64,000 bases of DNA from Sceloporus undulatus (lineage: Eukaryota > Chordata > Lepidosauria > Squamata > Phrynosomatidae), in NCBI RefSeq assembly GCF_019175285.1, contig NC_056527.1:108021129-108085128 (forward strand), given 5' to 3'. The notes below the pieces were generated by a model, which was not told the DNA's origin, searched no databases, and was given only the letters and a program-made list of their open reading frames with translations. Positions 1-12,427 of this stretch are shown piece by piece. The translations under genes were made by a program, and so were the position numbers. How positions within the stretch are numbered: position 1 is the stretch's first letter; every line of letters begins with the position of its first letter.

Positions 1-10
1 AACTGAGAAA

Positions 11-403
11 TTTATCACACGGGGGACAATTGGAAGTATAAACAGTGATTAACCCATGATAATATCGCAGTTGGTTTTCACACAATGTCATGTTCGAAGT
101 GCTATTATGCTGTGAATAACCTGTGATAATCCTGCAATTGCGCTAATGGTTTTCAGACGACAACAAGATGAAACGTGATTAAAGTGCCATTATCCCGTGA
201 ATAACCAGGCAAGAAACAATAGCAAATCATTCACAGTATTTCCCTGTGAATGACTATGCTGTTTATAGCCTCGTTATTCCCTGATTATTCATGAGATAAT
301 GGTTCTTGTGGTAATCTCATTTTAATTGCATTTTAATGTCAATTGCATGGTTTGCAAGAGTTAATTACTGTTTAAATTCCTAATTTCCACCTGTGTGATG
401 AAC
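11..403. mobile_element. Fold-back DNA element with imperfect terminal inverted repeats
   Basis: The left end TTATCACACGGGGGACAATT is mirrored at the right by TCATCACACAGGTGGAAATT read on the other strand. The inside is A/T rich with several short palindromic pieces built around GTGAATAA and GATAAT. No coding capacity. A non-autonomous DNA transposon is the simplest reading. Confidence 0.4.
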
Positions 404-420
404 ACCTGAGTGACAGAAGT

Positions 421-955
421 TGTAGCATAACCTTTTATAGACTTGGTCTATTTACTCAGATGCTATGCCCAGGAAAGAACACCAGTTCATTTCATGCACC
501 TGAGGAAGTAAACCAGGGCCCGTTACAGACGGGCACCCTAGGACAGACTCAGTCCATGCTAGGGTTAGAAAGGGGCGTCTCTTCCAGAAGCCCCTAATCC
601 TAGCACGGACTGAGTCCATACGAAATGGTGACGGCCGTTCCACACGGCCACCATCTTGACGTAGTGGACGCACTGCGTCTGCACATCGCGCCGCAGAAAT
701 GACGCCGCGAGTGTGCACTTCGGCACTTGCGGCATCTCTTCCAGGTTGCAGGAAGGAGCGTGATTTTCACGCTCCTTCTTTGCAGCGTCCAGGAACCACA
801 CCGTTTGGCTGCTGCGGTTCCCGGACGCAGCAACTGGCAGCGGCACGAGACTGCCCCTTCTGGGCGGTCTGTAACGCGCCCAAGTGTACAAAAGGTTATG
901 CTACAATTTCTTTTGCACAGTTAGTCTCAAAGGTGCTACAACATCCCTTTGTATA
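421..955. repeat. Head-to-head pair of hairpin repeat E, split by element D
   Basis: Repeat family E is recurrent here; its + form reads CTGAGGAAGTAGACT, a stem, GAAAGC, then a polypyrimidine CTTTCTTTCAGTTAGTCTC and GGTGCTACAAGATCC. A minus copy lies at about 421-460 and a plus copy from about 497. The plus copy is interrupted by element D (516-881) and resumes at 882-955. Confidence 0.6.
516..881 (-). mobile_element. Element D copy 1, GC-rich multi-stem DNA transposon
   Basis: Termini GGGCCCGTTACAGACGGGC and, inverted, GGGCGCGTTACAGACCGCCC. Inside are a long stem at 546-616, a 27-base hairpin at 752-778 and further stems. No coding capacity. A second copy lies at 1409-1773 in the opposite orientation. 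Confidence 0.65.
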
Positions 956-956
956 A

Positions 957-1050
957 TTTTTTGGGGGGGCAAATTTATTCAAAACAGATTTGCCACTGCA
1001 ATACAGCTATATGTATTTTGGACCTGAATACACCCCCCCCCAAAAAAATT
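957..1050. repeat. Inverted repeat capped by homopolymers
   Basis: The left edge TTTTTTGGGGGGG and the right edge CCCCCCCCCAAAAAAA are complementary, enclosing about 65 A/T-rich bases. It abuts the preceding E repeat. Confidence 0.4.
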
Positions 1051-1408
1051 AAGATTCCACAAACTTAATAAGTTGTATGTAAATATGTTTGCAATATTCT
1101 ATTTCTGACCATTTTTAGTACAGAAACTGGGAAGATAGATATTCAGGCAATTGAATAAATGCCTGTTTGTGCACACTTGAAAGACAAAACTCATAAAACT
1201 ACAGTAATTCCATCTGTGCAATTTTTAATTTTAATTTTTATTAGCATTTTATTACAAGCTACTTTAAAAACATAGAACAATACAACTTGTCCAATTAATA
1301 TGTATACTGTATCTGCATTAATATCAGACATTTTTGCTCATGCACTAAAAATAACTTCCTAATGTTTGTAATTTCCCAGATGTCTTTTGTTCTAATTTGG
1401 CTATCTGT

Positions 1409-1773
1409 GGAGCGTTACAGACCGCCGTTTTGTGGCGGTCTGCCGGCGCTGCTGTTTGCTCCACGACGGAGCCGCAGCAGCCAAACCGCGCGACTCCCTC
1501 GCTGAGCAAAAAAGAAGCTCCAAAATGGAGCTTCTTCCTGCGGCGCGGTTATGACGCTGTGAGGTGCCAATGGCGCACTCACGACGTCATAAGCGCCGCG
1601 CGACGTGCGGATGCACAGCGTCCGCTACGTCAATATGGCGGCAGCCGTGTGGAATGGCCACCACCATATTATACGTATTGACTACGTACTAGGGTTGGGG
1701 GGTGCGGAAGCACCGCCCCTTCCTAACCCTAATACGTAGTCAATACGTATTTTATGGCGGTTTGTAACCCGCC
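1409..1773 (+). mobile_element. Element D copy 2
   Basis: Same termini as copy 1 (GCGTTACAGACCGCC / GGCGGTTTGTAACCCGCC). It keeps the same order of stems, reversed because of orientation: a hairpin at 1512-1536 and a long stem at 1671-1750 with a perfect 18-base outer arm (ATACGTATTGACTACGTA). The stem sequences differ from copy 1 but still pair. Confidence 0.65.
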
Positions 1774-2011
1774 TACGTACCTCATTTATCTCATTATAGA
1801 ATAATTCCTACATAGGACCTTTCCTGCATTGTTTCTCAAATGTTTTCATGTCTATACAGTTAAATACTTTTTCTCAATTAAACAAAAGAAACCATCTCTA
1901 TCCATATTTGGCTTTTTCTTAAATTTTGCTTACTCTTATATTTCTTTGCTAGATTTTATATTTTGCTATCTGTGCATTTTAACCCCTAACACTTTCCTCT
2001 TCCTCATTCAG

Positions 2012-5000
2012 ATCACCCAAATGAAGATAGAGAGCAATCCTTTTGCAAAAGGATTTCGGGAGAATGGCATGAACAGCAAAAGGTAGGAAGAGGTCAATAC
2101 CACAAGGGAACTTATTGTAGTTTCCACCTTGGCTGGTATCAAACTGTCTCTTTCCAGTATTGGCTAGTCGGAACAATAGTAAGTTACAAGGGGGTGGCAA
2201 AGCATAAACAGATGAGGTTAAACTCACTAGAAAAATAAAGCTTAGAGAAACATGTGAAACTAATGAGCAGACTGAGCTTCCACAGTTGTTTACCAACTCT
2301 CAACATAGTCCTTATTACAAAATACAGGGAACGTGAGGCACGAATCAAGAGGAAGATGAAAGCAAATGAATGCGAGGCCAACGTGGGAGAAAACGGTAAA
2401 AGCACATACCTTTTATTTTGTAATTTAACCTCTCATTCCGTCTGTTCTCCTTCATTCATCCAAAAGAAATGAAATTCCTCTGCAAACATAATTGAACATA
2501 CTGAAGATTACTTATTGGAACTCTCAACATTACTATTTCTGGGTATCTACTCACAGCTTTATGGAATTCTCTCTTTCATTTTAAAGTCATCCGAAACATA
2601 CGAACAACGCTCTTGTTTCCTTCGACTTCTTTACCACTATTGTGCCTTCTACATATATTCCCATTAGTCTTTCCCAAGTCCTACAACACCATTTCATAAT
2701 ATTTCAGAGGCTATGTTTGCTTCATTCTAGTCACATTCCACTGTACCCTCATCATATAACGCTACTAAAGGGCTGTTACCCTGGGAAAGGTCACAATTGC
2801 ATATACTGAAATCTCCTTTTATTTCAAACAACATACCGGAGAAGCCGTTAGTGTGGATTTTTTAAAAGCTGTGTACTCTACCAGAGGGTCATTCCCATAT
2901 GCCCCACATTTTTCATACCAATTGCTGGACTCATAAACATCCCACATGTAGTTGTTTTGTTCCCCTTTCCAGTTCTGACATTCTGTCTTCTCTCCTTTCC
3001 CACCTAGAAAGCAAGAAAGGCCCTTGTGATTCCACTCTGACAGAGGAGACGTCTCTGGACTCACAGCCCCCGCCTGGGCTTTCACAACCCTCCTGCTCCT
3101 TCTACCCCCCTGCAGGGACCAATCCCAGTGGCGCTGAGGCTTATGTGCAACATCCAGCTGCATTCCATGGTTTACGAGGGGCATCATCACCCTACAGCAG
3201 GTGAGCACAGAATTAACTAGCTGCTTCCCCCCCCCTCCCCATACACACAAATTCCCAGTCAATCAGTAGGCCAGCCAATATACCTATTGGTAACCTTCTA
3301 CTGTACCTTCATAAAATGGACTTGCACAGAGCCCTTGGTATCCACTGGGGTTTGGTTCAGAACCTCACATGGATGTCAAAATCAATGGATGCTCAGTTCC
3401 CATTAAATATAATGGTGCAATAAAATGGTGTCCCATTCATAAACTGGTAAAATCAAAGCTTGCTTGTTGGGATTTATATATTTGTTGAACATTTCCAAGC
3501 CATGGATGGTTGAATCCTTGGATAAGGAGTCTGTGAACACGGAGAGTTGACTGTAGTATCCCTTCTGGACTGAGATGGTGTTTCTTTTGATGGCTAAAGA
3601 AACCAGTCCTAGGGTGAAAACAGGTATCATATTCTCACTGCGTTTCATACAAATTTATATTTTTATCATCAAGCCAGATTCTGAAGGTATCAGTTCTCCA
3701 GGTTTTCAAGAACAAAAGTCACACACAAACAGATGCTAAAAGATTCTTTATTTGCAGATTTGCTTGAATTTCTTGTCACACCTAATGTATTAAAAGTAAG
3801 AAAATGTTTGCCAGAAGAAACTAAAACAACTCAGAAAGTATAATTCAGACAATGGTTGCTTAAACCTTCTCTTTGTACTGTTATACATAATAAAAATGGT
3901 ATTATCCGCAGTAATAACTTTCAGTTATTCAGTTCAGTTAAATAACTTCCATTTAAAAACACTTGCCCACTTTCCAAATTATATTTTGTGGGGGTTTTCT
4001 ATCTGGCAACAGTTATAGTATAATTTAATATTAGGTATGACAAGGAATCTGGAACACATCTGCAATTAAGTTTTAGTATCTTTTGAAATTAACTTTGTGT
4101 AGTCTGTAGGTTGCCAGCTGCCCTTCTGGAATACAGTGTGTTACTGGCTAACACAGGCAATGTTACCAGATCTTTTCTTCCTCTCCCATTTTAAAATAAA
4201 TTTTAAAATGCATCTGCCCACCTTGGGTGCAAAGCAAGGTGTCAAGAGGGCTAACGAATCCAGCATTTAGCATACTGATACATTTAGAGAGCAAATTGAA
4301 AACCCAGAGATCCTTCACAGATGAAAAAATCATTGTGATACACACTAAAATGTACACATATACGGCCCTAGAATAGTGGGAAGTGTCACAAAGAAGTCAT
4401 CTGTAGTCTTTAGAGATTGTTGTTTGCCTTCTTTCACTCATACTTAGTCCACAAATAAAAGGACAATGCTATTATTTCCAAATTGTATGTGCTAGTCTAG
4501 CATCTCAAGACAAATGTTCCAGTTATGCACAAGACAATTTCCACTTCTGTGATACAAGTGCCATCTTTTAAATTACTTTTGCAAGTTCTTCTGCATCATC
4601 ACACTGGGCAATTCCCAAATTAGTTAACAGCTAGCTATCTTACTCAGTCCATGATCCTTTAACCTGTTTGAACAGCTTGTATCCTATTAATACATCCAGG
4701 CCTCCATTTGAATACTGCAAGGATATCTTGATAGATTTACAGCTGTTCCTGCCAAAGCTATTCTGCTCTGAAGTCAGATTAGCCATGTATAGTTTACTCC
4801 AACCATGAAATCACACACAAGTGTGTCATTTATTTTCAGTTGAATTAAAAAAAACAAGAATGAATAGATGTATGCAAGATGGGCCATTGTGGTTGGAGAA
4901 TTATGGGAACTATAGTCTAAGAAGCCTCCCCCACCCAAGCACTGATTTTGCACATGCAGAATCTGTCATGAGGAAACTAGACCAAATATACTGAAAAACT

Positions 5001-5362
5001 GGGACTGACACGCTGACAGCACAGTTGTGTATACAAACTCAAGAGGGTAGGAATGTCCAGCTATCAATGCAAAATTCTGTTTTGAGTGTCTGATTTACCC
5101 TATCTTTTTCCGCAGCCCAAGCCAAGAAATGGCAGCTCCTCCATCTTCTCCCACTGCCAAATCACCTCCTGAGCAATCGGATTTCAGAGCAATGCTCCCA
5201 AGTTGGAATGGCTTAGATATTATTCCTTTTCTCGGAGGGACAGAGCCACCAGATGCCTCCTCTTTCCCTCCTTTCAAATTCAGCTTCACACCCTACCCAC
5301 CACCCCCTCGTGTCTATGGCCCTGCTTCTGGCTATCCTGGCTCACAGCCCCCCATGCTTTAA
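2012..5362 (+). CDS. TBX6: TBX6, 3' part (end of T-box to stop)
   Basis: T-box transcription factor of paraxial mesoderm, nuclear. Four exons in consistent phase are visible: 2012-2082, 2328-2395, 3008-3200 and 5116-5362, giving the last 192 residues with a TAA stop at 5360-5362. The first exon encodes the end of the T-box DNA-binding domain (ITQMKIESNPFAKGFRENG), the second the basic RERxARxKRK stretch that follows it. The third holds GPCDSTL and HPAAFHG, both also present in mammalian TBX6, which separates it from TBX2/3/4/5. The last exon is proline/serine/aromatic rich, as expected for the activation tail. The T-box 5' exons lie left of the window. The gene runs toward PPP4C, the same convergent arrangement as in human. 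Symbol assigned from family knowledge plus the neighbouring genes. Confidence 0.9.
3324..3558. mobile_element. Tigger/MER2-like (pogo) non-autonomous DNA transposon
   Basis: Begins GCCCTTGGTATCCACTGGGG and ends with a mirrored GAATCC..GGA..CACGGAGAGTTGACTGTA. The internal phrase GGATGCTCA(A)GTCCCATTA is typical of MER2-type Tigger elements. A better copy is at 21180-21390. It lies in the TBX6 intron. Confidence 0.55.
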
Positions 5363-7789
5363 CTCTTCTTCCTTCACAAAAACTTGGAACCCTGTCTTCC
5401 AGGTATTGATTGTAATGTTTCATGGTGTTTTCCCCTTTTTTATTATTGTTCATATTGTTCCAGGTAGAGGTAAACTTGTTTGTGTCTTGCTTTATCTTAT
5501 AATTAAATCTCTGTATCATTCTGTACATTTATTTCTCCTCCTCTATTATAGATGTAAGGAAGTTAGAGCACTAAATTTCTGCTTCAGTTTCTTCCTCTAT
5601 AAGAGAAAAAAAATACTTCAAAGCTTGGTGAGTTTCAGTTAAACTTTAAAAAGCTTCAGTAATCACTTTTAGGAATGATAAAAACCAGTGGTTTTAAAAA
5701 GTTTTTCTAATTGAATTGGATTACGTAAATCAGATTTCAATTTTTTTTCTTAGCAATTATTATACAACTTCTAATTATATGTCATAGTTATGTTAAGCAA
5801 AGTTTATAGAGATAGGAGATAACATGATCAGTCCTACTATGCAGAAGGTATACATGAACTGCAAACACACACTTTCTCTCAAACAAGGCCTGGACTCTCT
5901 AAATCTCTAAAGAAGTAGAAGTCTTGATATAAACGGAGAAACTGAAAATTCCTCTCAAAACAATCAAAAATTAGTTGTGTACCTCCATTCTAGTGCATCT
6001 CTGAATAGTAAGGTTACAGTAAATAATAATACACAAAATGATTAAATAGAATTAAATTCAGTCTTTCAGAAGCAATTTCTATCATGATTTTAAAACAAAT
6101 TGACCCTGATGATTTTACATTTTACCAAATTAACTCATAGTTGGTGCTTTCCATTATCTTTACAGAACACATTATTTTGTATTAGAAGCACTGATGCTGG
6201 TGGTTATGTGTGGTAGCAACCACTTCCCTGAAATAAAAAGTTTAAAGTGTGGCAAGATTATGAGATAATACTGTACTTCAGATGCCAAGTTTCACAGTAA
6301 GACACTGATTCCATGACTGAAGGCCAAAGATTTCCTACAGAAGTCTAGAGAAAATAAAACTTTTCTTTTCACTGAATATATGGGAGCGAAGACATCTGCA
6401 GGAACCAAGTTGGTTATGAATTCCACAAGAAATTAGAAGAGTGCAGAGGAACATATATGTACATGAGAATAGATATTTCTGTAGCACTCAAAACACTAAG
6501 AAACCACATAGCAAGAGAAATATGCAATACAAAATGTATCTGTTTTTTCTGAGTTTTATTAGAATTTTTTATCTAAAATTGTAAATAGGAAAAAACCAAA
6601 ATAAAACAAAATAAAATTAGAGCAAGAGACATATCAGAGTTGAGAGGGAAAAGCCCCTCCTAGACATAGGGAAAGTGGCAGGAAGTCCCCCCTCCCCTTT
6701 CAATTGTAAAATATCTGGATTGAATATTCCTTTCTTAAGGACAGACAGAAGAGAGGAGGGACATTTGAACCTGGGGTTGGATGGGATTTGGATACACCAT
6801 CCCCACAGGGGGGCTAGATATCAATAGGAGAAAACATAGAGAATGTATCTTATTGGTCAAATTGATTTGTGTGATATGGTCCCAGTCTCCCCAATTCAGA
6901 GAAGGGGGCAGGAAGGAGGAAAACCAGTATACAGATCTCCCAATAAAATATTTAATAAATTCTCCAGAATTGAATGAATTCTATAGAACATTTGGAACAT
7001 CCAATAATCTGAAGGACTACCAGTTTTTGAAAGATCAGGACTTTCTAGTACTGTACTGTAAACTGGGAAACAGTCAAATATTCTACTGGCAAAAAAAAAA
7101 AAAAAAAAAGGAACTTTGAAGAGGAAAGTGGTAATGAGAGGTGGCGGCACACAAAAGAACCACTTCCTAATCTAGATCACTCTACACCATGTATTTTAAA
7201 TCAAAGTGCCAAGAAACCAGTATGTCAGGTCTTCCAGCAACCAGACACAGCAAGGTTTGAAGCACTTTTTGTTCTCTGCTTAAGAGTTATGGAATGGCAC
7301 CAAAACCATAGCATTCCGAGGCCAGCTGACCAGAAAAGAATAAACCAAGAGGCACCTCACTGTTACAGAATTAGAGAAATAATCCTAAAATTCGGTGCTC
7401 CAAACAGCTTTAGATATGCTTTGGCCACTGGTTCCTCTTTATTTCCAAGTCCAGTTCCATCAGATACATTCTCTACTAATAATTTCCAGTCCTTCTAAAG
7501 AGTAGAGAAGCACTGCAGATGAGTGAGAGAGCTGGGCAAGGAAGCTGTCAGCCACTCCTCCACAAAACCCTGAAGATCTACAGATCTACTCCCCATTTCT
7601 GGTTTGAATTTTCTTTTTCCACGGAGTGATCTGAGAGCAAGAGTTTTCAGGTTTTTCCAATGACCAAAAGTCCCAAGCAGCATTTTAGGTGGACAATACA
7701 AATCCTGAAAAGACCATAATGGGACTGGCATGGATTCAGTAGTGAGGAAAAATATGCCCATTTCAGCCTAAGGGGTCCAGAACTGAGGA
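5363..7789. other. TBX6 3' UTR and convergent intergenic DNA
   Basis: No coding exon was found. The left part should be TBX6 3' UTR. Candidate poly(A) signals on the + strand are ATTAAA near 5500 and AATAAA near 6233 and 6352; I cannot tell which is used. A run of about 20 A sits at 7090-7109. The right edge meets the PPP4C 3' end. Confidence 0.5.
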
Positions 7790-7795
7790 TTTATT
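7790..7795 (-). terminator. PPP4C poly(A) signal
   Basis: AATAAA on the minus strand, about 125 bases past the PPP4C stop codon. It is the first such signal after the coding region. Confidence 0.6.
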
Positions 7796-7919
7796 GGGCA
7801 ATGGGGAGGAGAGAGGGAGGGGAGAAGAGACCTGAACCCCGCCAAAACTTGAAAGAGGGGCTGCCCACCCCAGCCAAGAGAGAAAACAGAAGCCGCACAG
7901 GGGGAGATGGGAGAAGCAT

Positions 7920-10900
7920 TCACAGGAAGTAGTCCGCAACAGGTTTCTTAGATGGGATCCCTCGAGTTTCTTGAGGGGCTGCTTCAAAGATGATAAATTC
8001 CTTTTGAAGGTGTTCATCCAGCTCCAAGATGGCTGCCACATTCCCACATCTACATGTGAAGCAGAGAAAACAGATAAAAACAAGATGTTACCATTTTTAT
8101 CACTGCCACATCTCTGGGTAACCAGATCAGCCTAAAAGCTACCTGATCCCCTGTGATTCTTTCTATACTGAAACTAAGTTGAATTAAGAATGTAGCTCAA
8201 GGCAGGTAAAACTCATTCACTATTCCTACATCCATCCCTACTGTCTCCTCACCGGTAGCAGTAGTTGGGAGCAGACCACACAGTAAGAACTGTCTCATTG
8301 AAGTGCCATTTGTAACCCTCCATGACCAGCTGATGTGCCCTGCAAATCATGTCGATATCATTTGCTGCGTTGAATTGTGCCACCACATCACTGCCGAATA
8401 AATAGCCAGCACCTCGAGGGCTCACACCCCAACCTGTAGTGTCTGCAGATACAAAAGAGCAGAATTTATGACAAAAGAAAATCAACTGCCAAGCATGCTC
8501 AATGGAAGGTAATGTCTGCACTTCCCAAGCTTGCAAATCAAAGCTCCTCAGCAGTCATCAAGAAGGAATGAATTGTAAAAGTTACACCAACAGGATTCTG
8601 TGATAAGTCTAAACATAACTGGAGGATGGAAGAAAGAAGGTGGTGGGAGAAGGGACATAGAACACCTGGTTGCTTTTAGTAGAAGACCCAGAATAGGATT
8701 TTTTATTTGTATCAGTGATGAAGCACAGGGCCTATAAATGTCAGATGGTCCTCTGTGCCACAGTAACAAAGGCCCCATCAATGCCCTTACAAGAGAGAGG
8801 ACTGAAAATCCAAAACATATTTATTAGGTAACTACCACAAAATAATCAGAACTGCATTATATCCTTGTGATCTTTGTCTAGTATTGAACAAACAATTCAC
8901 ACACTAGATTCAAATAGATAAAGATATCTGTGCAACAGCCACTGTTCCTTAAGGCTCAAATTCTGCATTACAATTAAAGACATCACACATGTCCATTATA
9001 CAGTATTTTAGTCATAACACATACTGTAAGTTTATTATACTTCTCCTGAAAAAAAACAACCTGTAACTGCCTTAACACCACCACACCCTATACCCAGATT
9101 TTACACACATATGTATACTGTCCTAAGTCATACCTTCTGGGTCAGACCAGAGAAGATCACACATGGGACCATCATGAGGCACCTCCTGTTTGCGGTCTAT
9201 CGTTCGGATCTGATCCAGTGTTTGAATGGATGGGGATAAACCACCATGGACACAGAAAATCTGAAACAGAAAAAGCTGCATATGAAAGACAACCAGCACC
9301 TCAGACAAGACCACTGTTCCTTCCTTACCCATCACAACACATTGATAATGTTATTTTTTTTAGTAATTTACTTAATTTAATCCCTGAACTAAATTCCATC
9401 TTCATAAAGCACTACAGACACACTGGTCAGGCTACATAAGTATTCTCCCACCTGTACTCACCTTGCCATCAATGATAGCAGAGAGGCTGAGGTAGTCAAA
9501 TATCTCAGTGCAGTAGCGCCACACAGTGACGGAGCCATATTTCCTCAGGCACTCATCATAAAACCCATATACCTGGGTGATTTGTCTGCTCTCGTGGTTG
9601 CCACGGATCAGGGTGATTCGGTCAGGGTAGCGGACCTGTAAGGAGAAAAGGATCAAGCAAAGTTTAGCTTTGAGTATGAAATTTTAAAACCAGAGCTTGG
9701 AAACCCCTAGGAGTTTCAGTCTAAAAATGCAATTCTCCAAGCTCCAATACAGAATCATAGAGCTGAAAGAGATCACAAGGGCCATCCAGTCCAATCTCCT
9801 GCCATGCAAGAATACACAATAAAAGCACTCCCGACAGATGGCCATCCAGCCTGTTTAAAACCTCCAAAGACTCCACCACAATCCAAGGAAGCATATTCCA
9901 TTGTCGAACAGCTCTTACCATCAGAAAGTTCTTCCTAACATTTAGGCAGAATCTCTTTTCCTGTAGTTTGAATCTACTGCTCCATGTCCTAATCACTGGA
10001 GCAGCCAAAACAAAACAAAACACACCTCCATCTTCAATGTGGCACCCTTTCAAATATTTAAACATAGCTATCATGTCACCTTTTAACCTTCTCTTTCCCA
10101 GGCTAAACATACCCAGCTCTCAGCCGTTACCCTCCTCTGGACATGTTCCAGCTTGTCAACAGCCTTCTTAAATTGTGGTGCCCAGAACTAGACACAGTAT
10201 TCCAGGTGAGGTCTGACCAAACAAAATACAGTGGTAGTATTACTTCCTTCAATCAAGACACTATATTTAAATCCCATGACATCTGCAAGAGGCATGCACA
10301 TATATTGGAAGAGGTAAGAAAGTTAAATTTTAGGTTCTTAATCAGAGGGGTTCCTAACCTTGAGCGCTAGCAGTAGCAAGAATGTTTCAACACTGTAGAA
10401 GCCACGGTCAACAAAGTCTCCCATGAAGAGATAGTTGGTCTCAGGCACATCACCTCCCACCTGTAGTAGGAAGACAAAGGACACAAAGTAATCACCTGTG
10501 AAAGTTACAGAGGGGCACTATGGAATTGGGTGGTAGTAGTACTCACCCTGAAAAGCTCTTTAAGGTCATAAAACTGGCCATGGATATCCCCACAAACCTG
10601 GAAAGAAAAATGCAGCAGAGATGGGAAGAAATAAAAGCATTCACACAACTACTGTTATTTCAGTCCCAAAATACCACTTGACATCCCAAGCGAACTCTGA
10701 CTTACTGTTACTGGGGAATCTACTCTCTGGACATTGCTTTCTTCCACCAAAATCTCTCTGTTGGGGGAAAAAAAAGATACATTGCACTCAGCTACTTCTC
10801 ACCTGGAGGTCTGATAGCCAATAAATAAATACTTTTCACACAAAAAAAATGTCCGCAAGAGCTCACCTGGCCTTGGCGCAGAGGGCTTTGACCTCACTCT

Positions 10901-10964
10901 CCTTAATAAGTTCACAGCGCCGCAGTTGTTCAATCTGACGGTCAAGGTCACTGATTTCAGCCAT
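7920..10964 (-). CDS. PPP4C: PPP4C, protein phosphatase 4 catalytic subunit
   Basis: Serine/threonine phosphatase of the PP2A family, acting in the nucleus and at centrosomes with PP4 regulatory subunits. Eight coding exons, all in phase: 10867-10964, 10706-10757, 10547-10597, 10359-10460, 9462-9635, 9134-9260, 8253-8442 and 7920-8049. They sum to 924 nt, exactly 307 codons plus stop, the human length. Metal-binding and catalytic motifs are intact: GDIHG (residues 53-57), GDFVDRG (81-87) and GNHES (113-117, catalytic His115). The C-terminus DYFL keeps the Leu that is carboxymethylated in this family. By eye it is nearly identical to human PPP4C. The ATG at 10964 is preceded by an acceptor at 10973, so the start lies in exon 2 and exon 1 is non-coding near 14 kb. 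A CR1 LINE sits in the intron at 9.75-10.27 kb. Confidence 0.98.
9745..10270 (-). mobile_element. CR1 LINE, 3' end
   Basis: Contains the CR1 3' landmarks on the minus strand, including GGTTGGACT-like GGATGGCC, AGGAAGAACTTTCTGATGGT and the TCTATGATTCT end. It sits in a PPP4C intron and has no intact ORF. Confidence 0.8.
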
Positions 10965-11309
10965 CTTGCCCCCTATAGAATTTATGTAATTACGTTTTAA
11001 AAACATTCTTTAGCTGCCTTTCATAAAAAGATTCCAAGGTAAAAGCCTATACTAAAAGCCTAAACAAATAATAAAGATATACAACTATAATACAAGTAAA
11101 AGACACCTCCAAATAATCTCTCCATTAGGCTGAGATAAACCCCAAATGACAGTCTTATATCTTGAATTCAGTATTACCTGATCACTCTGAAGAAACAAAA
11201 GGAATATCAAAAGAGGCAAGCCTGATGCTCAATGCCAACATCCCTTTATACAAGGGATGGAGAATGTGTGCCCCTTCAAATTGTACCAGCTTAAAACATT
11301 GTATCCCTG

Positions 11310-11790
11310 GGTTGCTGTTCACTGCCCTTGAGCTGACCACGACTCATATCAACCCTGTGGATAGACATCTCCAACCCTCCCTATCTTCCACTGCTCTGCT
11401 TAGGTCCTGCAAAACCTTGCTTGTGACCTCCCTGATTGAGTCTAGCCACCTCACATGTGATCTTACTCCTTTTTTACTAGCCTTTACCTTTCCCAGCATT
11501 ATTGTCTTTTCCAATGAGTTGTGCCTTCTCATGATGTGGCCAAAGTACAACAGCCTCAATTCCATCATCTTAGCCTCCAGGGAGAATTCAGGCTTGATCT
11601 GTTTAAGGATTCATTTGTTTGTCTTTTTGGCCATCCACATTATCCTCAGCACTCTTCTCCAGCACCACAGCTCAAATGAGTTGCTTTTCTTCCCATCTGT
11701 GCTCTTTACTGTCCAGCTCTCATATCTCTACACTTGGAACTCCCCTTTACATCTATGTGTGGACATCATGCCCCCGCAACATAGCACATG
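11310..11790 (-). mobile_element. BovB/RTE LINE fragment
   Basis: On the minus strand it encodes remnants such as LLYFGHIMRRHNSLEKTIMLGK, characteristic of the C-terminal region of BovB ORF2. It is truncated and degenerate. Confidence 0.7.
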
Positions 11791-12040
11791 AGTTAAAATA
11801 TTTTGTATATTTAGTGTGCGTATTTTTATTCACACATTCATGTATATTAACATTTTATAAGGAAACAGCACTGGTCAGATTGGAACAGTTTTAATTAAGA
11901 AAATTCAATATTTAACTCAATACATGTGTAAGTTTTGCACATTAAAAAGTTTAGGAAAAGGAGAAGGGATCAGGGCCTCCAAGTTCCTTGAGCAACTCTT
12001 GTGGTCTCCCCAAGGATCTGCCCCAGCATCTGAGAACCAC
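11790..12040. mobile_element. hAT-like element, end fragment
   Basis: Shares a long stretch (TTTAGTGTGC ... ATTCAATATTTAACTCAA) with the element at 51326-52083 and ends in the hAT-type terminus TCTGAGAACCACTG. Confidence 0.5.
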
Positions 12041-12189
12041 TGAACTAAATGGCAATTCCCCTCACTATCGGCTATATTTTCTAGGAGCAATGGGAACTGC
12101 ATCCCAGGAACATCTGGAGGGCCTCACATTCCCCATTCCATCCAGGAATCCAGGCCTCAACTCCAGCTTATCTCATTTGCCTAACAACG

Positions 12190-12421
12190 GCCTGTTACAT
12201 ACTGCCAAAATAAAGCTGCTTTGGGTCTCTTTGAAGGTATGCTGTTTAAAAGATGTATGCATCCTAAGAATCTGGAAGCTGCACTAAAGCTGAACTCCAG
12301 TGCTTAGGAATGGAGCGTGGCTTTGGTGCGACCTCAGGACATTAAGGACCCATGCATCATTTAAATAGCATACCTCCAAAGAGACCCGAAACAGCTTTAT
12401 TTTGGCAGTCTGTAACAGGCC
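12190..12421. mobile_element. Palindromic MITE, family C
   Basis: A 230-base palindrome with termini GGCCTGTTACATACTGCC / GGCAGTCTGTAACAGGCC; arms contain AAATAAAGCTGCTTTGGGTC and ATGCATCCTAAGA. A second copy is at 15190-15420. Confidence 0.7.
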
Positions 12422-12427
12422 AACGTG

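Noticed and set aside
11162-11791. A 209-codon + strand frame
   Set aside because: It is antisense to a BovB LINE fragment.
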